Assembly (NCBI GenBank): GCA_038093975.1
Contig: JBBPTG010000039.1
Span: 118,144-182,143 of the forward strand
DNA length: 64,000 bases
Source of the DNA: Chalciporus piperatus
Taxonomy: Eukaryota; Basidiomycota; Agaricomycetes; Boletales; Boletaceae
Reading direction: 5' to 3'
Below are positions 21,002 through 31,925 of this stretch, piece after piece. Below the pieces are notes generated by a model. The model saw nothing but the letters and a program-made list of their open reading frames with translations. It was not told where the DNA came from and searched no databases. Position numbers and translations under genes: made by a program. The first letter of the stretch is position 1. Every line of letters starts with the position of its first letter.

Positions 21002-22478
21002 ATGTTCCCTACTGAAGCGCTGGTTTCGCTATTTATCCTCTCCGTTGCGGATGCTAGTCCCATTTCTCGCAGAACTGGCAAAACTACCCTAGGCTTTGCG
21101 ACGAAGATCAGTGCGAATGGTGCACGCAGCATTGTCGAGAGGGATCAGGCTCGTGCCAAATTGATGCAACAAGCTGGCAACCTGAACGACTCGACCTTGG
21201 ATATTGAAATTGGAAAACGCAGCACATCGTTTGACGTCACGAATGCTGCAGTGACCTACACCGCCCAAGTTCAGGTTGGCAGTCCTGCATCTGAGTGTAA
21301 GTAGTTCATTGTGCTCGTGAACACGGGCTTTGAATTTGAAAACAACTAGACACGCTGTTGATTGATACCGGAAGTTCCAACACTTGGGTAGGAGCTGGAA
21401 ATCCATACACCCCAACAAGCACCAGTGTAGACACCGGAAACACCGTTGTACGTTTTGGTCGGCTTTCTTTCATTTCCGTCGTCAAATCTGATGACGATGC
21501 GTTCCTAGTCTGTTTCCTACGGTTCTGGGAATTTCTCTGGAGAAGAGTGGACCGATACTGTCACATTGGCTCCCGGTTTGACAATCACGCAGCAGTCAAT
21601 CGGTGTTGCTAGCCAAGCCACCGGTTTCGCTGGTATTGATGGTATTCTCGGAGTTGGTCCCATCGCCCTCACCCAGGGCACTGTGTCCGGTGTCTCCACC
21701 GTCTCCACGGTCACAGACAACCTGTACAGTCAGGGAGCCATCTCACAGGAGGTGCTTGGCATCTACTTCGTCCCCGCTTCTGCACCAGACAGCACTGGAG
21801 AACTCACATTTGGTGATTATGACAGCAGTGTCATTATCAGCCCCGTGAACTACGTCCCTCTCACCCTTACCGCGCCTGCATCGTACTACTGGGGTATCGA
21901 CCAGTCGATCTCTTATGGTGGTTCGACAATCTTGTCTTCTACCGCTGGTATCGTTGACACTGGCACCACCCTCATTCTCATCGCCTCCGGTAAGACATAT
22001 GATGAATCTATCCATCTTAACGCTCGTGTCTCACACTGTGTCCATGTAGATGCATTCGACGCGTACCAGTCTCTGACAGGTGCTACCATGGACTCTGCCA
22101 CTGGCCTTCTCACCATCTCCCAAGCCCAATATGCCAACCTGCAGAATATGACGTTCAACATTGGAGGCATTTCGTACGACCTCACACCCAACGCCCAGAT
22201 CTGGCCTCGCTCGCTCAACACCGCCATCGGTGGTAGCTCCAGCGCGATCTACCTTGTGGTTAACAGCATCGGTACTCCATCTGGTTCTGGTCTTGACTTC
22301 ATCAATGGATACACCTTCCTGTACGTTCATGTTTCGTTTCCGGCTGCGAAAGTTGCTGCGGGTACTCATGCGTGTCATTTCACCCCATTTTAGCGAGCGC
22401 TACTACAGTGTCTATGACACGACTAACGGACAGGTCGGCTTCGCCAGTACGGCCTGTACCACCTCGACCCTCAACTGA
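21002..22478 (+). CDS. Secreted aspartic protease, A1 family, polyporopepsin-like (copy 2)
   Basis: Exons 21002-21296, 21350-21447, 21509-21989, 22050-22320 and 22394-22478 give 409 residues. A short hydrophobic signal peptide (ALVSLFILSVADA) is followed by a propeptide with a basic GKRSTSF processing region. Catalytic DTGSSNTWVG and DTGTTLILIA and the flap SYGSGNF are intact, so the enzyme should be active. It shares with copy 1 the runs QSISYGGS, TPNAQIWPRSLN and SGLDFINGYTFL, differing mainly in the prosegment and surface residues. Intron positions and phases are the same in both genes; only intron lengths differ. Secreted peptidase; substrate unknown. Confidence 0.93.
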
Positions 22479-22748
22479 GTTCTCCGCCGCGTAAACGGTG
22501 AAGAGCAGCCTGCCATGGAGATACCCAAGCGTCGCTGAAGACAAGCGCTCCTTTACCAAATGGAAAGCCTGCACGATTCTCCAGAATCCATCGACCTTAA
22601 TCTATTCTTAATGTTAACTGGAGATATCCTATGAGGGGCCGGACTGGACAAAAATAAATAATTGTGTTTTCGTTGGATTGTTTTCGCATCACGGTCGAAA
22701 AGATTTGGATTTTGAAAAAAATCGTCTAAGAAAGAAGTTTCCACCATT

Positions 22749-23060
22749 TCAGGAAATACCCCTGAGGTCAGAGGCAGGGTTGGTTTGCTTCGCCCTGGGA
22801 CCTTCGTCTTCTTCGTCCGATGCCTCGTCACCATTGTTCGGACCATGAGGCAAGTTGAAATTAGCAACCCAGGAAACAGAACCATTCTCTTTTGCACGGA
22901 CAGCATCTAGGCCTACCAAAGTTGTGTCAGGCTCACCTCCGAGATCATCGGCTTTAGTCTTCGCGAATATGTATTCGACGGCCGGGAAGTGGAGCAACGA
23001 AAGTAAATGCCCTTCGGAGTCGTGTTGGCGCTTGGTCCGATAAACTGGAAATCTGATTCT
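22749..23060 (-). pseudogene. Possible terminal exon of an unrecognised gene
   Basis: A minus-strand frame runs from an acceptor-like TTTCCAG (near 23046) through YRTKRQHDSEGHLLSLL and HFPAVEYIFAKTK to an acidic tail with EASDEEDEG and a stop at 22749. It looks coding, but I see no matching upstream exon beyond a short frame at 22954-23136, and no domain. It is probably a gene fragment. Confidence 0.3.
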
Positions 23061-23453
23061 CGTCGATGGAGAACAAAGGAGTATTCATACTAGGCTTACG
23101 CGTGGAATGACGCTGGGTTGGTAGCACCGCCACCATTAGTCAGCACCATTTCAATTTTCCGAGAGCGTTTGCAAGAACTGGATCAAAAACCATTTATCTT
23201 TTATGTAAAGTATTTTCTTTTCTTTTTTGTCCATCCGGGACCACTATAATATCCAGCGGTTCGCGGAAACACTCATGACAGCTAACTATTTATTTTATCT
23301 TTATCGTATCAGAGAAAATATGTAGAACACAGATTATCTGATGTCCAATCTGTTTTATGTACGTAGTAGATGACAAATTTAAATGTTCTTCAAAATTGCG
23401 TATGTTCTTGATGTTGCTCAAGTAAAAGCGAGCTACCTTAATTTGGCGATATG
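23061..23453. other. AT-rich stretch without genes
   Basis: Nothing coding or repetitive recognised. Confidence 0.4.
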
Positions 23454-23455
23454 TA

Positions 23456-24158
23456 TAGTTGCGGACACGCAAAGCCCACCGGTTCTATAACGCAAAAATA
23501 TGAGTTTTCTACAGGAAACTGAGAGTGGATTTGGACTTAGATTGTCAAAAGGATGCAAAAAACACTGCTCCGAAGTTTTTCCCACGACATTTTTGGTGCG
23601 CCAAATTTTTGGGCCAATTTCCGGAATGTTGTGTACCCCTTTGGGGCTTTGGGGGTGATCTGAAGTGGACTGAAGCAAACCACGATGTCTCAACTTCTCA
23701 GTTGACGTTCAGTTGACGAAGAAATGTCAAGGTGAGGCCAATCCAGATGCCTGTAAGCCTACCCCGCCCCGACTTGATACCTACTGACCGCACGAGGCTG
23801 AGAGCATAAGCTTAGTAATCAGGGGACAGTTGCCTAATTGGGAAGGGACTAGCGTTCAATACCATCACACCACACATTTTTAGACAACTCTGATAGACCT
23901 TTTCTTTATGGGATCATCAACAACTCAACGAGAGGAGTCGTTTGCGCATTTTTCGGGATTTTTAGCTATTTTTTTCGTGTTGCGCCAAATTTTTAGGGTA
24001 AAAATTCTTCATTTTGAAGAATTTAAAGAATCGGCTCGTGGAATCCGTTTCTACTTACTCTCAGCATCATAAATAAATGGTTTTCAGTCAGGACTGATGT
24101 GTTGTGATGTCGCAAAAACTCAGCGACTATTGTGGTTGACTTTGCGTGTCCGCAACTG
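23456..24158. mobile_element. 703-bp pogo/mariner-like element with TA duplication
   Basis: TAGTTGCGGACACGCAAAG (23456-23474) is matched by its complement at 24140-24158 except for the outermost base. TA flanks both ends (23454-23455 and 24159-24160). The interior is AT-rich and contains GCGCCAAATTTTT twice (about 23598 and 23982). It has no transposase frame, so it is a non-autonomous Tc1/mariner-type element. Confidence 0.75.
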
Positions 24159-24414
24159 TAGGTCTTCACAAGTTGGACGTGCGCGTGAAGGTTGATGATC
24201 GACAGTTAATAGGCGCGTGGAGGTGGTTGTAACATGTTGTGGGATGATCGTTTGCGTACACGCCCAAAGTAGCAAACCATGAATTTGACATTTGACGAAA
24301 ATTACTCCGTCGACCCCATTCCCGCGCCTGAGAAGTCTTTACGGTATGAACCAGGTGGGCTTAAACGATCCCCACAGAGTCGTAAAAACAGAGACACACA
24401 GATAACCTCACAAA

Positions 24415-24459
24415 CTGAGGTCAGGCTGAGGTCAGGTGCAGGTGCACTCGGTATGAGCG
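24415..24459 (+). repeat. Left subterminal inverted repeat of the 8-kb element
   Basis: Two direct CTGAGGTCAG-type copies followed by a GGTGCAC box, mirrored at 32377-32418 with a few mismatches. Doubled short motifs near element ends are typical transposase-binding sites in CACTA-like elements (family knowledge). Confidence 0.6.
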
Positions 24460-24711
24460 TGGTACGGAGTAGTCGCCAAAATCTAACCACTTGAAAGCAT
24501 CGGCTTGCTGGGATACTGTGCTCGTCAGCTAGCATGCTGAGCATATAACACGTTGAGGACAATTGGGGCCATTGGCTGGTGTTTGTGGGCCGTGGTTCTT
24601 CGCCAGAGCCTACCAGACTGATGCTGAACGAGTCTCACTCCATGTGCGAGAAGTGCAAGAAGTAACAAGTGTTGCAATTACAGACAACAAGTATAAAGTA
24701 CATGAGACAGA

Positions 24712-25467
24712 CTATTGGTGATTTCCGGAAGAAATGGGGGTAAAGAAATGTGTAATGGCCGCAGTTAACTCGTCCCAGATAATCTGACGAACGGATTGAA
24801 CAAAATCATCTCGTTCCGTGGAAACGGACAGATCGAGGTCATGGAGCCAATCAGAGATGAAATCGCCCTCCATGGGGATACAAGGATTCCAGTTGGGCCA
24901 CTGGTCACCAACAGGGAATGATGGAAATGCGGCTATGAAAGCCATCCAGAACAATTCGCGTACCAGGTACGAAGCCCCATCTTCAAAGTTGGCTGGCCCT
25001 TGCACCAGCCAGGACTCTATGGTACTTGCAAGCTCTTTCCAAGCTTCGCCATCTTGATGATCAAAATCCGGAGTCAATGGTAGAAAAGGAAACTGATCCT
25101 ACGCACGATTGTTAGACGGAGACAGAAGAAAGCAAAGAGCCAGACCCGCAAACCTGTGAAAGCATTTGCGCAGCAACTGGGGCATCCTCTGGTGGTGGGG
25201 ATGCCTCGCCGGAAGAATCCTCTTGAACTATGTGAGGTTGTATCTCGTTGTCGAATTGGTCTGGGAGTCTCACGAAGACTGTCACTGGCTAAATGGTTGC
25301 AAATTCAACGGGCCATCTCGGGAAGAAGAAAAAAACAACAAACTCACGACATTGGCTGGAAGTGACTGTATTTTCACGCTTCCGCTGAACTGAACTGAGA
25401 AAGTGAGTGGGTTTAAACGAAATCCATCGGGAGTAAGAACAGGATCAACAAGAAGGACGGTCGCCAT
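24712..25467 (-). CDS. Unrecognised 213-aa protein encoded inside the 8-kb element
   Basis: Function not recognised. Exons 25467-25348, 25288-25154 and 25098-24712, all phase 0, give 213 residues (MATVLLVDPVLTPDGFR...ITHFFTPISSGNHQ). The N-terminal third looks beta-rich (PLTFSVQFSGS; PVTVFVRLPDQFD). The middle is Glu/Pro/Ser-rich (EDSSGEASPPPEDAP). The C-terminal half is acidic and Trp-rich (WLVQGPANFEDG, WPNWNPCIPMEGDF, IIWDELTAAITHFF). No Cys cluster, membrane segment or catalytic motif. It is head-to-head with the Tnp2-like gene, 156 bp apart, so a shared bidirectional promoter is likely. Its position inside the inverted repeats suggests an accessory gene of the element. Confidence 0.7.
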
Positions 25468-25623
25468 GCCCAGAGGCCTCAGTGCGAAAATGTGGTGGTG
25501 AAGGTGACAGAGGATGGGTCATGTGACATTTCAAGACTTGATTTCAATCACCCTGCACCGCCGTGTGTTCGAAGTTCTGCGCCCATTTCCAGTCACAATT
25601 CGGTGCATAAACGTGTGGAGAAT
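25468..25623. promoter_or_regulatory. 156-bp divergent promoter region inside the 8-kb element
   Basis: The start codons of the minus gene (25467) and the Tnp2-like gene (25624) face away from each other across only 156 bp, so both promoters must lie here or overlap the coding starts. No canonical TATA box is evident. Co-expression is inferred from layout alone. Confidence 0.45.
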
Positions 25624-28600
25624 ATGCCGAGACATTCCGCAAAGAAAGGATTCGATCCCAATGGTATGCCTCCAAGTCAATTCCCCCCTTGCAGAGTGAT
25701 CTAACGGCGTGTTTAGTTTTTATTGTAGTGGACGAGAACCACGTTGAATGTAGAGTTTGCCCCAAGAAAGCTGGGGCATTCCTAATGATGCGTCTCTGTC
25801 ATGTTGATAACCACAGCACGTCCAAAAAGCACCAACTTTGTCTCTCCATGCTGGACACGCCCACAAGCTCGCATCCCACTGTCCTCTGTGATGGACTGAA
25901 TCCAACTGCATCCAACTCTGGTTTGGTGCTCTCGATTGACCCTATGCTGGCCACAGACAGTGGCGATACTTCATTCGGATTCGAAGCGGATCTCGACCAC
26001 ATCGAGTATCCACTAAGTGAACTATGGGATAACGACATGAGGGAGCGAACCATCGAATGTGTCGACTACTTCGAGGAGTTGCAGAGGAAGATTGAGCGAG
26101 GAGAAACACTTTTGGACTGTCTATTGCAACCTCTTGAAGATGAGCCAAGTCTCGAGACTGACGAGAGCCATTCAATCCAAATACAAGGTATTGATAGTTT
26201 CTATTACCGTATACAAGATTTAACTTTAATTTGGGACCCATCCAGTTGAAGCATTGTTCGCCGATCCTGAGGAAATGTCGCCAGATCGTGGAAATCGGGG
26301 TCAAGGAGGAGCTGCATCCCCTGACTCCCCATTCTATCCGTGGAACTCGAAAGCCGTGAGTGGTTCTAGGGTCTGTGAATTATATTTCTAATGTTCTCAT
26401 CGCAGGACTTTGCAACACATCTTTTATTCAGTTCCCCCCGCCTCCGTTTCTCTCAAGTACAGCAAAAGGCAGTGCTCGCTTGGGCCAAAGCACTGGGTGC
26501 ATCCAATGTCCCATCCCTATACGCACTCGAAAAAATGCGTTCACAAATCTCAACAACTCTGGGAGATCCCACGGAGCGGTTTACTACACCGTCAGGGAAT
26601 ACCTTCTATCTGAATGCCATCAGCAAAGCAATTTCTATGGTGAGTAATCTATGTTTGCGAGAGTTTTCTGCTGACAGGTTTGCCGCGCTAGGATTTCGCG
26701 AATCCATTGACACGATTCACCATGCAGGATTATCCTGAAGATGGCCAGGGTCGCATGTCTCAAGTTCATCATGGTGCGAAGATGCTTGAGGGGCTTCCCA
26801 GCAGCCTCGCTCCTCCATGTGTTCGAGTGAATCGTGATATTTTCTTCGTTGACGAACTGCTTCAGCAAAAGTCAAAGCAGTATTTTATTCCCAAAAAATT
26901 CTTCCAGGCGAGATTAGGGACAACTACTGAGGCTCAAGTCCTCGCGCTAGGACACAAAGTTTCCCGCACTGACGTACGTCAACTTTTTATCACAGCAACT
27001 TCATTGTAATGACACACAGTAGGTTGGCTTCAGTGTCGACCCGGAGCAAGTCATATGTCCAGTGGACACCTTTTCACGCACGTTCGAAGACATCCGACAC
27101 CACCCGACCGAGTTTTCAGTTGGATTTACAGGTTAGTCAATGCCCTCCAAGTCCGTTCGCGACTTCCATTGACTTTCGAACTAGCATCTTCAGCTGGTCA
27201 TGCAGAGCAAATGCCAAACCCGCTGCATGCGAAATCAGGGGGACGAATGGTTATCACAGTCCCCCTCATCATCTTTATGGATGATGTCTCGGGAAATGTC
27301 TCAAAACAATGGAATAAGCATCATGTTGTATACATGTCGAATGCAGCCATGCCACGCGAAATGCTTGAAAGGGAATTTTGCGTGCGTTTCGTGTCATCGT
27401 CTCCGTATGCTGCTCCGCTCGAGCTTATGCAAGGCGTAAAGGCGTCCATCCAGTTTGTGTCAATTACGTGCTCGTACTTCAAGTTGGATCTCACTCACAA
27501 ACATTGTAAACAGGAAGGCGGCCGAGAGTGGAATCTTTGCCTGGGACTGCAAGTATCAAGATGAAGTCATGTTACTCCCTTATGGACTTTTCTTAGCGGG
27601 AGACAATCCAATGCAAGCTGAGGAATGCAGCCATGGTGGCCTCAAATGTAATTATCTTTGTCGCACGTGCAAAGTCGGCGGAACAATGGCCGACAAGCGG
27701 ACAGACGACGGGTACACCAATATCTTCAAGGTGGGTATCGGAGTGTTCTCTGGCTTTGCCAATTTGACAACAAGTTCATAGTGTGGTGAACTACGAACAC
27801 CCGAAGGCACTCGCGCTGAGATCAAAGAACAAGTCAGGTTATCGAAGCTATCTGGTGGCACCGACAAAGTGAAAACTGAGGTCAGCAAAACAGGCACACA
27901 CGATGCGGCCACTGCGACTATTATTCAACATCTTCTGGAGCTCGGAAAACGCCTAAGGAAGCGGGAGGCTGGAAAAACGGCTCTGTCTGAGGCAGAAGTT
28001 CGTGCACAGCTCGAACAGGAGTTTGAGAAGCTGCTTGGGGGTTTATCTCTTGACGACCATATCAATCCTCTTCTTGGTATGACTGGCCTCGACATCCACC
28101 AGGACACGCCCACGGAGATTTTACACACCATTTTGCTTGGTGTCGTCAAATACTATTGGGGACAAACCATGTTTATTCTCGACAAAGCACACCTACTTGG
28201 CACATTTCAGACCCGTTTGGCATCTATCGAGAAGGACGGTCTTGGCTCGACAACGCTCGGCGCTGATTATCTCGTTCGCTACAAGGGCAGCTTAATTGGC
28301 CGACATTTCAAGAGTCTTGCACAAGTCATGCCCTTTTTGATTTACGACCTTGTTCCACAAATGGTCCTAGATGGCTGGAATGTCATCGGCAAGCTTGTTG
28401 TGCTCCTCTGGCATACGGTCATTGACAACACAGAAATCTATCTCGTACGTCAAACTCAGGAGCATAGATCAATCTGTTATGCTGACATTCCCTCAGGCTG
28501 ATTTATCTCGCACGATCGAAGACTTTTTAACCATCTCTGCTCAATGCGCACCAAGCATTTTGCTCACGAAGGCAAAATTCCACTTCCTTCTCCATCTTCC

Positions 28601-30194
28601 AATGTTCATCAGACGATTTGGACCCGCAATCCTATTTTCTACCGAACGCTTCGAGTCTTTCAATCATGTGTTCCGGCTCGCCTCTATTTTCAGCAATCGA
28701 CAAGCTCCAAGCCGCGACACCTGTCATACATTTGCCGAACAAGACAATGTCAAGCATATCGTTACCGGGGGATTATGGAAAGATCCCGTGACAGCCCGCT
28801 GGGTGAAAGCAGGCGATAGTGTTCTCCAATACATAGCTGATCACCCCGAGCAACGCGACCTTCTTGGTCTGCCTGATACTTCTTCCAGGCCCGTCGGTGA
28901 GCAATCTCCTTGTGAATATTTGGCGAGTCAATCTCATAGCAATCTGGACACCAGGTACAACTCACCGCCCAACCCGTGTTGGGCCAACGGGTACGCGCGA
29001 GGTTATTCCCCCGGCGGAATGGCAAAGAACCGATTGCGGAGCGCTTCTACGGTCCATTTCGCATCCAATCTCACCAACAGAACTCTTCTACGCAGTTGAC
29101 TCGCTCGTGTCAGCTGACGGCGACAAAGCACATGTGAATAGTTATGTTGTTTTTCAACAAAACGATCACCTTCTCCTTGGCAAAATCTCCGAGATTCTTG
29201 CACCATACGACCACTCTAATAGAGCTTCCCACGTCGCCGTTCGCCAACTAGAATTTCTTCCGAAGCTTCACCCGAAGCTTTGCTTACCATGTATAAGGCT
29301 CACAATACCGGAGTTGAAGGTTGTTGTTCCCCCAAAGGTAGTTCATCTGAAGCTTGAAAGGGTGGTTTCTGAATGACTTTAAAGGACATCCTGTGCACTG
29401 TCAATGTTCAGCATGATTGTGCTGCTTCTGGATGCAACGAGGTCCAGACGATTCAGGAACACCAAGAACGTTTAATCACAACAAGAACGACAAATATCGT
29501 GAACCACAAACCTACAAACGCATACCTTCTCAATATCCATGCCCTCCACAATTATCAGCGCATCGCTGCAGTACTCCCACATTCACTCCGTTCCGAAGGC
29601 AAAGTTTCATTTGTAGATGATCATCAGACGGTCCGTCTTCAAGCTGCAAAACTCGTACGTTCAAAGAAAGTAGCCGAAGGAACCGGGGACACTGGCAATG
29701 ATGCGAGCGTCCCGCAAACCATGGACTCTGCGCCTGCTTTCGATAGAGCAAAGAAGCCAAAGGTGCCAACGAAGAAAGGAAAGAAAACGGCAACCGTTCC
29801 AGCAGCCATTCCAGCGACCGTTCCGGCTATCATTCCGGCGACTGTCTCGACGACCGTTCCAGCGACTGTTTCGACGACCATTCCAGCGACCATTTCCATT
29901 GCGGCGGGGTCAAATATGGATCACTCCACGCACCCGCTGGCACGTCCTCTCCCACCTCAATATCACTATCCAGCGGTACAAATGGATCTTTACAACACTT
30001 TTCCCCAACCCGCTTTAGCTGTTGCACCATATCCGGGACCGGGGGGCATGCAACACCACGGAAACTGGGAGCCCTCTGCAGGTTTCTACCATGCTTCGTA
30101 TGGAACGCCTTCGGCAGCCACATATTCATATAGTTCTGATGGTCGTATCATGTATAATTATCAAGGCAGTAGTTCAGTACATCACATCCCATAG
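25624..30194 (+). CDS. Tnp2/CACTA-like transposon protein of the large Agaricomycete repeat family, 1309 aa
   Basis: Twelve exons (25624-25663, 25729-26187, 26246-26355, 26406-26639, 26728-26973, 27023-27131, 27194-27452, 27514-27730, 27782-28444, 28497-28896, 28955-29337, 29385-30194) join in frame to 1309 residues with no stop. Near the N-terminus is a C2H2-like finger (VECRVCPKK ... DNHSTSKKH). The core contains FMDDVSGNVSKQWNKHH, LAGDNPMQAEECSHGG with a CNYLCRTC knuckle, DIHQDTPTEILHTILLGVVK, and FSTERFESFNHVFRLASIFS. The C-terminal part has VNVQHDCAASGC, then LNIHALHNYQRI, then an Ala/Thr/Pro repeat tail (about 29797-29900). Acidic residues in MDDVSGN, GDNPM and DTPTE could form a DDE-like triad (inference). 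I recognise the family from memory as transposon-related; biochemical activity is not established to my knowledge. Confidence 0.75.
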
Positions 30195-30372
30195 TCTTTA
30201 TCTCAGAAAATATATATCATTTCAGAGCTTGCAAACGAATGGTGGGGTCTGGGCGATTACGTTGTCACATTGTCCTGCGCCCCACCAACTTCAACTTCAA
30301 CCCTGTAACACCCGGGCCTCAACGTTCACCCCTCAGTGCCTCTCACCAATCCGTCCAAACACCCGGGCCAGC

Positions 30373-31925
30373 ATGAGTCTCTTGCAGCGTTTCCGCATGG
30401 ACCACGGGGAAACGGGTGGTCCTGACGCTCAACACAACGGCCCCAATGGGCAGAATGACAGTTTGTCGGGCGCTGACAACGCGAATGGCAGGACGCCATT
30501 GTCGGCCAGGCGCGCTTCCAGTATTAGCCCGCCGTCCACTCCTAGCGGGACCGTGGCACGCCAACGTGCTCGATCTGATTCAACAGAGTCAGTCTCGGAG
30601 CGCGAGTTGAAGCGGCGTAAGCACCACGCAGCTGAAGTCTGCAAGGAATTGAATCTTCCCGAGAACGCGCTAGACAATTTTGCGGCGGTACGAACCTTCA
30701 TGAACATCCCAAGCTCGCCTCATAGACTGATATCTTGTCTCAGATACAAACGACAGCTCAGATGTTAATAACTCTCCAAGGCACCCTTCTCTCTCGATTT
30801 AATGACAAGAAAAGGAATGCCGCCCGAGAATTTATCCATTCTGAAGACTTCAAGGTTAGCAACACCCTGTAGACACCAAGAGAGTGGAGCTCACGACCAT
30901 TGACTTGAAGGATATTTTGAAGGAGCGCCTTCGAGCCTGTCTGCTGTCCCCAAATTTGACAGCGTATTGGAATCGGCTTGCAGAAAACATCCTGGTAAGA
31001 TATGAATGACTTAGAGACACTGAAATGAAGGAGACTTACCTGAGCTGTCTCGATATCATTAGGCTTTCGCGAAGAAGAATTTAGAAACATTCAAGATTCC
31101 CGCTGAAGCCCTGGAAGATCCTGAGCTTGTGGGTGTCATCGAGGCGATGATAAGCCAGCTTCTTACCAGCCAGCGGTCAAATATGAAGCAGAAGGTAGTA
31201 AATTTAAAGTTTTCGTCATGACCGGATGACGCTCATATATGTCTATTTATGTTAAGTTGACGAAGAGTATCAAAGATGGAATTCATATCTCACAGCTGTC
31301 AAGGACATTGGCGTCGCGAGGGGGATATGAGACTACATCAAACCACTGGGCACGGTTTGCATTCTTGGTGAGCATTCATATTTCCCCGCGTTCTTGGTAC
31401 TTATCTGGCTCAGCGGGCAACGTTAGAGACTTTTAATCAGATCGTTGACGAATGTGCTGCGAAGACGGCGGCCTCCAAGCAGGCTAAGAAGACACAGAGT
31501 GGTCCAGCAGTTACAAACGGCGACGATGCTGACGGCGATGCCGCTCCGAGTCCTGCCGACGACGACGGCAGCAACGCAACAGGTGAAAATAGCACAGCGG
31601 CGGACGTGAGGAACAAGCTTGCGACAAGAATATGGACGCTAGGTGACTTCTGGGAGTTTGTTGATCTGCTCCTTCTGGACGTTCGAAACGAAGCCACAGA
31701 GAAAGAGGAAACTCCAGAAGGCCGCAAGAGATATCTTGAATCGTTAGTTCATTCTTTTTCGAGTGGACGTCGCTCAACCTTTCACGCCTTAGATTTTTCA
31801 CAAGTTGGCTACAGAACGACTTGAAGAAGTATCCTGGAACGGCCGAGCATCCTTCGATTCCCGCCTTCGACCAAGTTACAGTTGCGTGGCAGAAGGCTAT
31901 TCACACCGGATTGATTTGGTGTTGA
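30373..31925 (+). CDS. Companion gene of the Tnp2-like element protein
   Basis: Exons 30373-30687, 30744-30854, 30881-30994, 31063-31194, 31257-31367, 31414-31742 and 31793-31925 join in frame to about 414 residues. The N-terminus is Ser/Asn/Arg-rich with a basic ERELKRRKHHAAEV segment. The core shows RLRACLLSPNLTAYWNRLAE, a segment before LLTSQRSNMKQKLTKSIKDG, and the C-terminal DLKKYPGTAEHPSIPAFDQV with AWQKAIHTGLIW. I know this as a second protein commonly found beside the Tnp2-like family in Agaricomycetes, role unknown. The 26-nt gap 30855-30880 is needed to keep frame: either an ultrashort intron or a frameshift. It follows the larger gene on the same strand by 178 bp. Confidence 0.65.

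Noticed and set aside
24279..24340. ACATTTGACG-like match between the left flank and 32648-32672 as a possible direct repeat of the 8-kb element
   Set aside because: About 20 of 25 matching bases with mismatches inside; too weak and too far from the inverted repeats to call a target duplication.
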